NCBI GenBank assembly: GCA_914767885.1
Contig: CAJZBQ010000037.1
Location: 496,001-560,000, forward strand
DNA length: 64,000 nt
DNA from: Blepharisma stoltei
Taxonomy: Eukaryota; Ciliophora; Heterotrichea; Heterotrichida; Blepharismidae
Direction of reading: 5' to 3'
Position numbers and translations under genes: made by a program. Below the pieces are notes generated by a model. It was not told the origin of the DNA, did not search any database, and was given only the letters and a program-made list of their open reading frames with translations. This document shows positions 11,366 through 22,905 of the stretch, piece after piece (the first letter of the stretch is position 1; the number at the start of each line of letters is the position of its first letter).

Positions 11366-12343
11366 TTACTTACTTACTTAGGTGTTTAAAGTGTCTTCCC
11401 TCTTCCGCAGGGTGATTTAGGCATGCATAGCCCACCCTTTTAAATCCCAACTAGTGACGTCAGCAGCAATCCTCCCTATATGTAGGCATTCCAGAAGACT
11501 TCACTTGTCAGGCCAGAAGGTCCGCACTGGCCGCGTTGGCCTCGCCCGAACTTGACATCTGCGCGTGTTCCGCCTAAGGGTCATAATTAAAATATGGCGT
11601 CTTCGTCTGGGGCATGGCCTCTCCCGGCCATGCAGCCTCGACTCATATTTTAATTATATCCGGCAAGGTTTTACCATTTCAGAGATGGACAGCAATGCTA
11701 GGTAAGCAATTCTGGTAGCTTTCAGAGCCTAGCCCTAGTCTATTCTCAGGGGTGGATTTTTCCTCGTGGGGAAGGAGGGTGCAAGGTTGGAAAGGGGAAG
11801 CCCAGCAAAGTCCTCTGGACCATTCGGGCAACTCCCTAGCGTGAAACTGGGCGTTACGTCCCAGGCTTTGCATTTTTCCTTTTTGCCGATAGCTGACCAG
11901 AAAAATCCATTTTTTGGGTTTTTCGGAAAAGCAAAACCCATGTACAAGCAAGTAGCTCATCCATGAGCCGTCGAAGACGTGGACATTTGCCCTAGAAGCA
12001 CCCTGGTGATCGAAGCAAGTTTGTCTCCAGCAGACTGGTGGGCCCGATGCGACGAAAGGCGAGTGATAAACCTGGAGTTGTAACCCCGTAGTGGACGTTA
12101 AGCGATATAAATTCTAATGTAATGTAATGTTCCGCCTAAGGGTCACCCTCTCGGGTGTGTGTCAAGCAGCAAAACCAGGTGCTCCTAATTTCCTGGACCA
12201 AAGAAATACCCTATGCGGCATTCCATATTGGTATTGCGGATAAAGACCCACGTGGAAAACTGAACCCTATAATAATAAAAGCGAAGGAAGGAATAGTTTC
12301 TCGAGAGAGAACTAATTCCGCACTGAGCCATTTTATTATTATA
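11366..12343. mobile_element. Outer retroposon, with a second one nested inside
   Basis: Flanked by the 13-bp direct repeat ACAAGGAATAAAC (11353-11365 and 12344-12356). The left end is TTACTTACTTACTTA, which read on the minus strand is a TAAG-type tandem tail. The body is GC-richer than the genome. No intact coding frame is seen. A short or 5'-truncated non-LTR element inserted in minus orientation fits best. Confidence 0.65.
11584..12128 (+). mobile_element. Inner retroposon nested in the outer one
   Basis: Flanked by the 17-bp direct repeat GTTCCGCCTAAGGGTCA (11567-11583 and 12129-12145). The 3' end is a short tandem tail, CTAATGTAATGTAATG. Near the 5' end is a hairpin-forming pair, AATTAAAATATGG... 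and ...CATATTTTAATT. Long target duplications with a 3' microsatellite tail indicate target-primed reverse transcription. Confidence 0.7.
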
Positions 12344-12549
12344 ACAAGGAATAAACAATTATAGTTGTCTTTAATTGTTAAATAAATCATTAAAAGTGAA
12401 TAGGTTGAGTTTTAGATATTAAGATATTGCTATTCTTTTAACATTATTTATGCATATTTGGAAGCAAAAATAGTAAATTATCTCTGCCAATCAGTGTTAT
12501 GAATTTTCTTAAAATTGTTGAAAGTGGCATTTTTTTGAATTATTAAAAT

Positions 12550-13809
12550 ATGAAGCTTAAGAAATTCTTATTGAGGTATTATCCTCCCGGAATTATCCTT
12601 GAATACATTCGATCGAATGGCCAAGGAGAAAGCAAATATATCGACCTGCTGAATTTAACCCCACAAACTGATGTAGATGCATTAGTTGACCAAATCCTTC
12701 TTGAAGAGCCTGCAATTTCCCAATCTAGAAAACCTCAGCTAAGGAAGCTGATAATAAAGCTAATGGAAAAATTGCAAACGAACAAAAGCCAGCGTTTCGA
12801 GCTTTTTAAAACTCTAAAAGCTCACATTCTTCCTCTAACAAATTGTGCATTCAATAAATCCGGTGACAAATTCATAACAGGCTCATATGATAGAACTTGC
12901 AAAGTCTGGGACACTACAACAGGTCAAGAGCTTCATAGTTTAGAAGGCCACAAAAACGTTGTATATGCAATAGCTTTCAATAATCCTTATGGAGATCGAG
13001 TGGCAACTGGATCTTTTGACAGGACTGCCAAGCTATGAGACACAAATACAGGAGAATGCTTATATACGCTGAGAGGCCACCAAAAGGAAATCGTTTGCCT
13101 TAACTTCGATACGAATGGATTTTTATTTGCCACTGGGTCTATGGACCAAACAGCTTCTGTTTGGGATGTAGAAACTGGGCAGCAAGTCTGCTCATTTGCA
13201 GGACACACTGGAGAAATCGTGAGTATTATGTTTAATACTGATGGAGACAAAGTGCTTACTGGGTCTTTCGATTTCTCTTCGAGAATTTGGGACACAAGAA
13301 CTGGACTATGCATTAGAGTCCTTGAAGGTCATGCAGGAGAAATTTCTAATGCACAGTTTGATTTTTCTGGAGATTTTGTAGCATCTGGGTCTATTGATCA
13401 TACATGCAAATTGTGGGATGTGGGAAGTGGAAAATGCATCGAAACCCTTAGAGGTCATACAAATGAGGTGCTAGATGTGGCGTTTAATTCAACCGGAACA
13501 AAGCTTATAACTGCATCAGCTGACACCTATGCGAGAGTGTATAATGTATTGACAAACGCATGTGTAGGAATCTTAGTTGGGCATGAAGGGGAAATTTCAA
13601 AAGTTTCATTTAACCCACAAGGAACGAAAATAATCACAGCAAGTAATGATAGGACTTGCAGAATTTGGGACTCAGAAAGTGGAGAATGCTTACAAACTCT
13701 AGAAGGACACACTGATGAAATATTTTCATGCGCCTTTAATTATGAAGGGGACACTATTATAACAGGGTCAAAAGACAATACGTGCCGGATCTGGAAGGAT
13801 ACTGCTTAG
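12550..13809 (+). CDS. DAW1: DAW1/ODA16, dynein assembly factor with WD repeats
   Basis: DAW1 (ODA16, WDR69) is the adaptor that carries outer dynein arms into cilia through IFT46. The 419-residue frame matches it along its whole length: [15 protein letters not shown] at the start, [18 protein letters not shown] before the first blade, [40 protein letters not shown] and the end [19 protein letters not shown]. It has eight WD blades and no IES. A TGA at 13036-13038 encodes the WD Trp of the second blade. TAG stop. The BCNT gene starts 33 bp downstream on the same strand. Confidence 0.96.
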
Positions 13810-13842
13810 CCCTAATAGATTAAGATAAATAAATTAATAAAA

Positions 13843-14373
13843 ATGCTTCTAAATGATTTGCCAAGTGATGAAAGCGATTCAGACTACGAACCTGATCAAA
13901 AAGAAGACGAAAAACAAGAAAAAGCTGAGTCAAGAGACCTTGATAAAGCTAAGGCTGAGCTAGAACAAATTAAGCAAGAGGTAAGCACACAAAAAATCGA
14001 AAAACCCAAAGAAAACAGCTTAGAAGAAGCCTTGAAAATTGCGCAAAAAATCAAAGAGTCAGAATCAGCTCCGCAAATGCAAACAATTAAAGCTAAATTT
14101 GCAGGAGAAAACCTAGGAGTTCTTCCAATAAAACGAGGTCGGGCAAGCTTAGACCAGCTTGCTTCCGAGCTTACTAAAAAGAAATCCATAACATCGGTAA
14201 GCAAGTCCAAACTTGACTGAGAGAAATATAAAGAACAGAATAATCTCGAAGACGATTTGGCGAAAAATAGAAAAGATGGATACCTTGGGAAGAAAGATTT
14301 TCTCGATCTCGCAAAAGAGAGAGAAAAAAGTAGACTTTCAGAAATGAAGAGAAAAAGATACAATGATAATTAA
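13843..14373 (+). CDS. CFDP1: BCNT-domain protein (CFDP1/Swc5)
   Basis: BCNT proteins are subunits of the SWR1/SRCAP complex that deposits histone H2A.Z. The 176-residue protein has an acidic N-terminus (DLPSDESDSDYEPD), a charged middle and the C-terminal BCNT signature KKKSITSVSKSKLDWEKYKE followed by NRKDGYLGKKDFLDLA. The conserved Trp of that motif is encoded by TGA at 14218-14220, so standard-code translation would cut the domain off. Acidic start, middle linker and BCNT tail are in the usual family order. Confidence 0.88.
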
Positions 14374-14386
14374 AAGTTTTTCTAAA

Positions 14387-14935
14387 TTAAACCTTTTCTA
14401 GTGAGTGCAATAGTTTTTCTTGTTCAATTACATCATCTACATATTTATGGATTACTTCAATTGCTTTGCTTTGCAAGTGTTTGAGGTATTTTACTCTTTT
14501 ATGAAGGGATTTACGATAAAACTCATTTTGTTTATGATACATATTCTTTAGATTTCCCAATTTTGGGTTTTCATTCAAATTGTGAATTTGATGTAATATA
14601 TTTTCTTCTGATTTCTGTATCAGAGCTTGTTTAATTAAATGTGGGTTTTTACCGTTTCCAGCAATGATTTTTCGTGGGGGAGATCTTGATTTATTTTTTG
14701 GGCTATTACTGCCAGAGCTCTCATGGTGGATCTTGTAATATAACTTCTTGCGGGGAGAATGACTTAAATCATTCTTTAATGATGGATTAAATCTCATTTC
14801 GAGATAAGCTTTGGACGCATGAAAGGAGCTATCTCTAAAATGGTTCATTGGTGATGCTTCTCTATGAGGTAAAGGAGTAATACTGCTCAATTTGGGCACA
14901 CTATTTGATGGCTTTCCCAGAAGTGAAACTTTCAT
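14387..14935 (-). CDS. Unknown basic protein, 182 residues
   Basis: One uninterrupted frame convergent with the BCNT gene. It is rich in Ser, Lys and His, with proline-directed Ser motifs (SHSPRKK, SRSPPRK) that look like phosphorylation sites, and ends in a predicted helix (YRKSLHKRVKYLKHLQSKAI). No domain recognised. Codon use and the short spacing to neighbours support a real gene. Confidence 0.6.
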   Translation of the reverse strand: MKVSLLGKPSNSVPKLSSITPLPHREASPMNHFRDSSFHASKAYLEMRFNPSLKNDLSHSPRKKLYYKIHHESSGSNSPKNKSRSPPRKIIAGNGKNPHLIKQALIQKSEENILHQIHNLNENPKLGNLKNMYHKQNEFYRKSLHKRVKYLKHLQSKAIEVIHKYVDDVIEQEKLLHSLEKV

Positions 14936-15086
14936 TCAAAATTAGTTAAATTAATTGATAATTTACGACAAAATGCTGACTGAAAAGCTGGCTACTGAAA
15001 ATGGCAAATTGCAAAGGTATAATATTTTTTGATAAATTTATCTACATGACTAATATTAAGCACTACTAAAATGCATGGGAAATTTA

Positions 15087-18000
15087 TTAAATCATTTTCT
15101 TAGATTTAAAAAACTTCTTTAAATAAAGGATCTGCACAATTGCAATAGCAGCCAAGAATACAAGCGTCACAATTGAATAGCTTATCACCCTTGAATAAAT
15201 TGTTTCATTTGTATTCCTCATCTGCTCTTCTCTTTCCCTTATATATTGCAGCTCTTTATGAATCTGTGTGCTTGTTTCTGATACTTTAACCACCATTAGC
15301 TCTGTTTCTTTCAATTCTTTGGTTGATGCGATATTTGTGTAATCCTTGGCAGCAATTCCTATTTTCACGGGTTGAGCTGAAAAAACCCTAGGGGTTTTTT
15401 TCATGTAGTTTTTTTTTCTGATGAAAATGACTGAAAAGTAGAATTCCTGGAATTTTCCAGGAAAAAACCCCAACGGTAATTTTCGAAAATTTTGCAAACC
15501 ATACATGAAAAAACCCAACTTTGTGTTTTTCCTGGAATTTTCCAGGAAAAAACCCCCATCCTCAAAAAAGTCCATTATCAAATTAAGGTCATCGTAAGTA
15601 GAGATAAAGCCACAAAAATTCAACTGCAAAGACTAATCACATAATCTATTCTAAAATCTTATTATCAATAAGAAATGAATAAAGTAAACAAATAGTATCT
15701 AAATTAATACTTGATTTTGACAGTAGTAAATTTTTGATTCTCAAAAACAGCATGAAAAACCCTAATTTAAAAAAATAAATTATAATACAATTGCATAAGA
15801 TAGAGTCCTCAAAAAGAGTGCTAATATAGGAAAATAGATATCTAAAGCAACAATACATCAAATACTTGATTATTAGAATCAAAACTCATAATAAATTACA
15901 ATTGTTATATTATATTAAAAACAAATAAATAGGAAAAAAATTACAGGAAAAAACCCTCATGAAAAATTTAGGTTAAAAAACTACAGGAAAAAACCCCTAG
16001 TGACCCAAAAAATTACAGGAAAAAAACCCCAATGGTGGTAAAATCCTGGAAAATTCCAGGAAAAAACCCCTGAGAAAATTATAAAAAGCTCATTTGAAAA
16101 ATAATAATTTAAAAAACCCCTTTACAAAAAGGGTAAGACATCTAGCACATGAAAATGCTTATTTATCAAGAGTATATCATGAAGTGCAGGATATGTCCCA
16201 TATATATATGCATGGTGAGCTAGTGCAAGATCTGCTACAGGTAGCACAAGCTGAGCTAATACAGGAAGTGCCACAGGTGGTGCAAAGTGAGCTATATAGT
16301 GCTATATAATGCAAGATGTGCTATAGATTGATAAATGAGCGAGTTAAGGATTAATCACAGGTGATGCAAGGTAAGCTATTATCGGGTGCAAAGCTTCAAA
16401 ACAAATACCTCAAGAGGTATGTAGCGATCTGATATGTCAGATAGAATTGATAAATTCCAGCTTTATTACAAGTACAGATTTGGTTTGACAAATAGATCCA
16501 TTTTAAGTTTATCTCTTTAGATCGCTACTTTTACTCTTTAGGAATTGTTGCACCTTGATCATATTAACTCTTAAACCTAGCTGCAGGTTGATACAAGGTG
16601 GGCTAGAACAGATTTCTCAAAGGTTGATACAAAATTAGCTAGTACAGAGTGAGTGTACTGCAGGATATGTCACAGGTGGATACAATATTAGCTGCTAAAG
16701 TTCAAGGGATTAATATTAATATTTATTGAACAATACCAAAGAGTAAAAGTAGCTATATCATTAAAAAACTGAAATGGCAAAGACTATTTTCATTGTAAAC
16801 TAACGTTTGGCTAAACAAACGGTGCCTACTAAAAATATTTGTCAAGACAAATCTGTACTTGTCATAAAAATGCCATTATTTCCATTTTGACTTTTCAGTA
16901 GCTACTGTACTTCTTCAGGTATTGTTTCATAGAGATCAAAATATGCTTTCAAGCCATGCAAGATGTGTTGCAGGTTGATGCAAGATGATCTAGTTCAGAT
17001 ATGTCATAGGTGGTACAAGGTGAGCTGGCAAATACATGATGATACAAGGTTAGCTAGTGCAAGATGTGCTGCAGGTAGATACAATATGTGAGAAATAGTT
17101 AAAATAGTAAATAGGATAAATGGTATCATAGTGTAATCATAGATCTCATTTTATTTCATATGCTTTTATTGCGTTTTAATACTTTATATATAAATGGTGC
17201 TAGATGTCTTAAACTTTTCGTGAAGGGGTTTTTTAAATTATTATTTTTCAAATGAGCTTTTTATAATTTTAAATTGGAACAAAAAATTTTGTTCCAATTT
17301 AAAGGGGAGTTAAAAACATTTTATATAAACATTTAAAAAACATTTCAAAAATTTATCAAATTATATTAATAAATTTGTTTAATAAAATGCTATTTACTCA
17401 TTAACCATTAAAAAGAAGCAAAATATAACTAAATTTTAATTATTAGTTAATACGCCACTATTAATCGGTATCAAAATTATTTACACAAAAATTATTATTT
17501 TTATTGATAAAAACCATTTTAGAAAATTTATTAATCAAAGTGCTAATTTTTGTTTAAAATAACTATTTATCCTCTATTCTTAAATAAAGCAAGAAATAAA
17601 GTAAATATTGAATTTTTGTAAAGAATTTGCATTGAATTTATATCAAAATTATTTAAATAAAAAATATAATGTTTTTAAAAAAAATTTTGAAAATTAAATG
17701 CATTTAAAAATTTAGCAATTAAGGATAATAAATTTATTTAAATAAGATGCGCTTTATGCTCTCTTCTTTAAACAAGAGCAAGATATAACTAAATTTTTTA
17801 ATTTTAGTTAAGAAGAAACATTTAACTTATATCAAAACTTTTTACATAAAATTTATTATTTTTATCTATAAAATTGAATTTTGTTCCAATTTAAAGGGGG
17901 AGGAGTCAGGGGTTTTTTTCCTGGAATTTTCCAGGATTTTACCACCATTGGGGTTTTTTCCTGTGATTTTTTTGGGTCACTAGGGGTTTTTTCCTGTAGT

Positions 18001-18938
18001 TTTTTAACCTAAATTTTTCATGAGGGTTTTTTCCTGTAATTTTTTTCCTATTTATTTGTTTTAATATAATATAACAATTGTAATTTATTATGAGTTTTGA
18101 TTCTAATAATCAAGTATTTGATGTATTGTTGCTTTAGATATCTATTTTCCTATATTAGCACTCTTTTTGAGGACTCTATCTTATGCAATTGTATTAATAA
18201 TTTATTTTTAATTAGGGTTTTTCATGCTGTTTTTTGAGAATCAAAAATTTACTACTGTCAAAATCAAGTATTAATTTAGATACTATTTGTTTACTTTATT
18301 CATTTCTTATTGATAATAAGATTTTAGAATAGATTATGTGATTAGTCTTTGCAATTGAATTTTTGTGGCTTTATCTCTACTTACGATGACCTTTAATTTG
18401 ATAATGGACTTTTTTGAGGATGGGGGTTTTTTCCTGGAAAATTCCAGGAAAAACACAAAGTTGGGGTTTTTTCATGTATGGTTTGCAAAATTTTCGAAAA
18501 TTACCGTTGGGGTTTTTTCCTGGAAAATTCCAGGAATTCTACTTTTCAGTCATTTTCATCAGAAAAAAAACTACATGAAAAAAACCCCTAGGGTTTTTTT
18601 CATGTCATCCCTATTTTCACGTCTACAGAAATGGTGACACTTTCTTTTCCTCCGTTAGTTATGCAAATATTATGAGCTCCTGCTTCTTCGGCTGTGAAGC
18701 TAAAGATTGAGCGATTCACATTTTGGCTTGTGTGTATCTGTTTTTTGCTGGGATTCATAATTTGAACAGAAAGGAATTTCTGGTCAACTCGTTTGTTTTT
18801 TATCAAGACTTCTCCGACTAACAGTGTGCCAGTGCTCATGTCTTCTCCAAAGCATTGTGTGTAGCTTGGGCCTAAGTTGAACTCGAAAGAAGAGGTGCAA
18901 AAGAGTAGAAAAAGAAATATCAGCAGCTTGTTTACCAT
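15087..18938 (-). CDS. p24/EMP24-family cargo receptor (TMED) split by a 3.25-kb IES
   Basis: p24 proteins cycle between ER and Golgi in COPI and COPII vesicles. Removing 15360-18611 gives a 199-residue protein: signal peptide MVNKLLIFLFLLFCTSS, a GOLD domain (about 20-115) with LLVGEVLIKNK and FSFTAEEAGAHNICITN, a coiled-coil neck (ELQYIREREEQMRNTNETIY), one membrane span, and a cytosolic tail KKFFKSKKMI. The tail holds both the FF ER-exit/COPI signal and a KKXX dilysine retrieval signal. The junction reads ISVDVKIG-IAAKDYTN. Start is ATG at 18938, eight bases from a MITE. Confidence 0.9.
15360..18611. mobile_element. 3.25-kb palindromic IES in the p24 gene
   Basis: Flanked by the 11-bp direct repeat CCTATTTTCAC (15358-15368 and 18610-18620). 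Inverted arms run about 15376-16150 and 17195-18606, the right one broken by a nested MITE. Each arm carries many CAGGAAAAAACCCC-type motifs, several fused to the palindrome CCTGGAATTTTCCAGG. Further inverted segments lie in the core (16460-16540 against 16730-16860). No plausible transposase frame. Structure and target-repeat length parallel the 1.16-kb palindrome at 1170. Confidence 0.8.
17268..17906. mobile_element. MITE family A nested in the right arm of the p24 IES
   Basis: The left arm reads CCCCTGAGAAAATTATAAA without interruption. In the right arm the same stretch is split by about 640 bp that begin AAATTGGAACAAAAAA and end TTTAAAGGGGGAGGAG, the family A ends. The MITE therefore arrived after the palindrome formed. 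Confidence 0.72.
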
Positions 18939-19612
18939 TGTTACTTACTCCCCCCCTCCGTGAGTGAACAAAGCCATTAGAAAAATCCCAAAAACCCACC
19001 CTCCGTGAATGAACAAAAATTTTTTAATAGAAAAAATTTTTTATGGAAAATTTTTTTGATATATAAGTGATAATTAGTATAATGAAATCTAGAGCTAATT
19101 CTATTTAATTTTAAACAAATTGCTTTTTAAAACATAAAAATTTTACAAATGAAATTAATATTTGCTTTCCAACTTTTGCGAATTTAGGGAATTTTTTTTT
19201 AATTTCGAAAAAAAATATTTTCTATAAAATTTATTAAAAAAAAAAATTAGCCCCCCTCCATGAGTGAACAAAATTTTTTGTTCACTCACGGAGGGGGGCG
19301 AGTTATAAGATAAATAAAGATTGCATTGTTTTGGACTGTTTTCTTATTAGGGCATATCTTTTAAATATATAATTTATATGAAGTATGCAATTAAATATGT
19401 AATTGATTTAATGTTTATAAAAATATGAGCTGACAGAGATTACGTTATTCATGATGACAGTGCGCAGGGGGCTCTTACTAGATGCTGATAATGCGCTTGC
19501 TGATACTCTCACTAATTAATTATATATTACTAACAGCTTCTATAAGAAATAGCTTAAATATCCTACAATAATCAGAAATCTGTAATAATCTTTTTTTCTC
19601 AAATTGTGGCAG
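18939..19612. other. Intergenic, contains a MITE
   Basis: This region lies between divergent genes. The MITE at 18946-19303 fills half of it; the rest is AT-rich with no feature seen. Confidence 0.5.
18946..19303. mobile_element. MITE family B, intergenic
   Basis: TA-bounded (18946 and 19304). The left end reads TACTCCCCCCCTCCGTGAG; the right end is its inverse, GTTCACTCACGGAGGGGGG. A second copy of the end sequence (CACCCTCCGTGAATGAAC) lies inside the left end, giving a doubled terminal repeat. Confidence 0.8.
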
Positions 19613-21890
19613 ATGGATTCAAGCTATAAAGTAAGTATATATCTAGGGTCCTATGGTATTGCAAAGCTACTTTAAAAAGCTCAAAAAGGGTAGGAAGATA
19701 GGATGATTCATTTCAAAATTCACCAAACGTTGGTTTGTGCTGGATATGATTAGAGGAAATTTTTATTACACGGAAAATCATTCCAAAGCAAACCCTGATA
19801 AGGTCTACAAATTAAAGGAAATTGGTGATCTTGAAGAGAATCCAAAATCAGTAGAACGTTGTGACTGGAAATTCCCTTTTATCATTTATGCAATTGACAG
19901 GAAATACGTACTTCATGCAGAAACCAGTTCGATAAGGGATGATTGGTGTGCTGCAATAAGATGAGTTATTAAAAAAAACCAGATGCCTCGAATTCAATCT
20001 AAGAAGAATGGAGAAAATAAAATAAATGTTTCTTTAGATTTATCATATCGAGAAATTGAAAAGGAAAAGCCTATCGAAGGTCATGAAAACGAGGAAGAAA
20101 TTTTGGTGGAAAATCAATCAAAAACGTATCAAATTATAACAACAAAAATAAAAAATATGCCGAATATGAAAACTTTTAAAATCATAAATGCTAAAGAAAC
20201 AAATCCTTTATCAAATAAAAAACAAAATTGAATTGAAGGAGAAAATAACAAAGAAGACTTACTACTACTCCCTTTAAATTCGAACAAAACACGATAAAAT
20301 TTATATTTTTAGTAAATTGATTAAACTCTTAATTTTTCAATTAAAATTTATAGGTGAAAATATTGATTTTATATATATAGTTTAATGAAATGAGTGCAAT
20401 TAGAATGCTATTTACATGCTGGCACGTAGAATTGATTAATTTTTGAATCAATCCTTCGTAAAAATAAATTAAAACTCAAAAATATTGCATTCATTTTCTT
20501 TTTATTTTTTAAAAATTAATATATATTATATATTATTTAATATTAATATTTTTAAAAAAAAGTTGACCCTCTTTAAATTGAATATAATTCATTGATAAGT
20601 ATAAAGGATAAGTTAGAAAATAAAATGGTGATTGATAATATGGTCGATAAAGTAAAAGAAGTAAAACAAGAAGAGGACGATGAAGCGAAGCTCACTGATA
20701 GACAGTCTTATCATATTACTCATAATGACATATTCAATCATCCCTCAACTATAGAAGATTTTCAATCTGCCCATATTAATTTCAGTCAGAATTATGAAGA
20801 TACTCGCCATAGAAGGGCGTTCATCTCTACCCAAAAAGAGCTTTATTCTGATTACAAGAATGGATCATTTACAAACACTCAAATTTTTGAAGACAAAAGT
20901 CATGTAGAAGACTTGGAGTCTTCAACTCTATCTAAAATCTCAGTTCCAAGTAATATAATCAAAGATAAAGATGTTGAATTCGATCAAAAGGCATTGAAAT
21001 CTAATTATACTAAAAATCAAAGCCAAGTCAATACCGCTTCTTTTCAACACCACCGCAAGGTAGCGGAGATAATAGTAGATCCAGTTCAACAGTTTACGCC
21101 CAAAGCAGCACCTCCAGCTTATAGCAATTCGGCTCCAATTAAAGAGAATAAATCAAACTTAGAGCATACAGAGTATTTATCCCGACTTTCAAATATAAAA
21201 CCTGTTAGTACTGGCAGATCTCCAAATGCAATTCGAAGATTAAGAAATACGGCAAACCGACAAAAGATAGAAAACATTTCTTTAGATTTATCAACAAATA
21301 GTATTAACAGCCCCAATCGATCTGTATTTAACAACACCCAGCCAAATATTTCTCCTAAATTAGATGCATCTTTTGAAAATATTGGAGAGGAAAATAATAA
21401 TTCAAGATTAGAAAGCCAAGATTCAGCACCAAGCTCTCCTAAAAAATATAATAAAAAACTTTTAAAGGGGAAGTTTATATATAAAAAAAGCTCCCAACCA
21501 TCTCCAACTTATAAAGATGTTTTAGTAAAAAACAGTGCTTTCCAGAATGAAATAGATGATGCCAATAGTAGAGAAAAAATGCTATTAAATATAAACCGTC
21601 AGTCTAGCAGAAGTTCCAGTGAGTCTAGAGGCGAGTCGCCATCTATTTTAGAATCCAAACTTAATCCTCCAATAAGAGAAGTTTCGAGAAGCAAAAAGAA
21701 GATTAAGACGGTGCTAGTTGAGCCAAGCACGGCTAAAGTGCGAGATTCAATTATTAATGAGCTATATCAACCTATAAAGCCAATAACTCAAGTCAAACCC
21801 AGGCTCTCTTCCAGCTTCTTCAGCAGGCAGCAGTCATTCAATTTTGAAACCCGAAAAAACGAACCGACAGAAGAATCTTATATATATTAA
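19613..21890 (+). CDS. PH-domain protein with long disordered tail
   Basis: A short first exon (MDSSYK), a 16-nt intron (19631-19646), then a pleckstrin-homology domain: VLQSYFKKLKKGRK, WFISKFTKRWFVLD, and the closing helix SIRDDWCAAIRW with its invariant Trp. The remaining roughly 500 residues are Ser/Asn/Lys-rich and look disordered. An insert from 20266 to about 20595 interrupts the tail. Several right-hand TAs (20596, 20602, 20614) keep frame, so the exact protein, about 640 residues, is uncertain by a few residues. A phosphoinositide-binding adaptor is a reasonable guess; no catalytic domain is seen. Confidence 0.7.
20266..20595. mobile_element. IES/MITE family A-like, in the PH gene
   Basis: The left end is TACTCCCTTTAAATTCGAAC, the family A end. 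The interior resembles other family A copies. The right boundary is one of three in-frame TAs between 20596 and 20615; no clear inverted end is visible there. Confidence 0.6.
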
Positions 21891-21915
21891 TCTGTGATAT
21901 AAATCCAAAGCGTAT

Positions 21916-22676
21916 TTAGTAAATTAAGTCTAATAAGTTATTATAGAAATCGACAAACTCATCAAAATCCACCTTTTCATCAAGCCTCTTATTAGATTTT
22001 TCAAACTGTTTGTCCAAAAACGTTTTGAAATTATCCTTATAAGGGTCATTCAGTCCCAAACAGTTGAAAATATCATTTAACTCAGCATAACCCAAAACTC
22101 CAGTTTCATTAATATCCAGCTCTGTAAAAATCGAGATTGCGTCATCTAGAGCTCTTTGTGCGTAGCTAATATAGTCCACTTCTCTATTTGGGTTCACAAG
22201 CTTCAGACGGAATATCTATATAGGAGTTACGGGTAACTGATTCCTCATTATCATGCTAAACAGGATAAGGAAACGATCCCAGGATATTGTTTGCTCGAGG
22301 GTTTCGAGATTAGGCCCAAAGAACATGCGATAGTATAGCCCAGGAACCCTTTTAGATTGTCCTGGGCTGGAATAATGTTGAGTAACTCTCCCAGTTTTAT
22401 TCGTAAACTTGTTTTGGAGAACCAACTCAGGGAGTTCTCAGTATCTAAAGGGGTTCCTGGGCTATACTTGTCAAGACGGGCTTTTTCCATAGAAAGTCCC
22501 ATTCTTCTCAATAAGCTAGGGAGTTCTTCCATATCAATCTCAGATGTACCTTCTATATCGAAATAATTAAAATTTTGTCTTGCAAAGAGTTCTTCTTCTT
22601 TGGAGAAATGAGAATCAGAAGGAGTTATCATAACAAGCCTTTTGGTTCGAGGGCCTCTAATTTTTGATGTATTCAT
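21916..22676 (-). CDS. EF-hand protein
   Basis: Removing 22185-22462 gives 160 residues with two or more EF-hands: NYFDIEGTSEIDMEELPSLL in the first half, ELDINETGVLGYAELNDIF in the second, then a weaker DEKVDFDEFVDFY. The join reads ARLDKY-REVDYISY. The loops have acidic residues at positions 1, 9 or 12, suggesting at least one active calcium site. Calmodulin/centrin-like size but no closer assignment. The gene is convergent with the PH gene. Confidence 0.7.
22185..22462. other. IES, 278 bp, in the EF-hand gene
   Basis: TA at 22185-22186 and 22463-22464 is the only pair I found that joins both EF-hand halves in frame without a stop. The insert contains an inverted pair, AGCCCAGGAACCCCTTTAGAT and its near-complement, around 22335-22370 and 22440-22465. 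Confidence 0.68.
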
Positions 22677-22905
22677 TATTTAAAGATGTATTAATTTATA
22701 TTTAGGTTCATTTATTCTAAGAAATTAGTAAGAAATTCAGATACTCAAAGCTGCCTTGGTGCTATTAAACTCTTTAATGAGTATATGCTGTGCTTTTGTG
22801 AGTTTGATTTCAAATCTTATAGATTTTTATGGTATTTAAATTAATTTTATATACAGATTATTTTGTTTAAGTCCATAAATCTCGGGTAGATATAGTCAAT
22901 GCATT

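Larger units (their letters stand above)
11001..12549. other. 1.5-kb intergenic region made mostly of repeats
   Basis: From 11030 to 11230 there is AT-rich sequence with degraded MITE A-like ends (CCCATTTAAAAGGGG near 11213). From 11353 to 12356 lies a nested retroposon block (separate entries). The last 190 bp before the DAW1 start are plain AT-rich DNA. Confidence 0.6.

Noticed and set aside
11400-12200. GC-rich block suspected as bacterial contamination or horizontal transfer
   Set aside because: Perfect target-site duplications on both nested segments show it arrived by local retroposition.
16094-16309. 71-residue frame in the core of the 3.25-kb IES, and similar frames at 18365 and 15646
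   Set aside because: They are built from low-complexity repeats within the insert, with no conserved motif.
15361-18600. GGGGTTTTTT stretches resembling Oxytricha-type telomere repeats
   Set aside because: They occur as part of a spaced motif within the palindromic arms, not as tandem telomere repeats, and they lie inside a gene.
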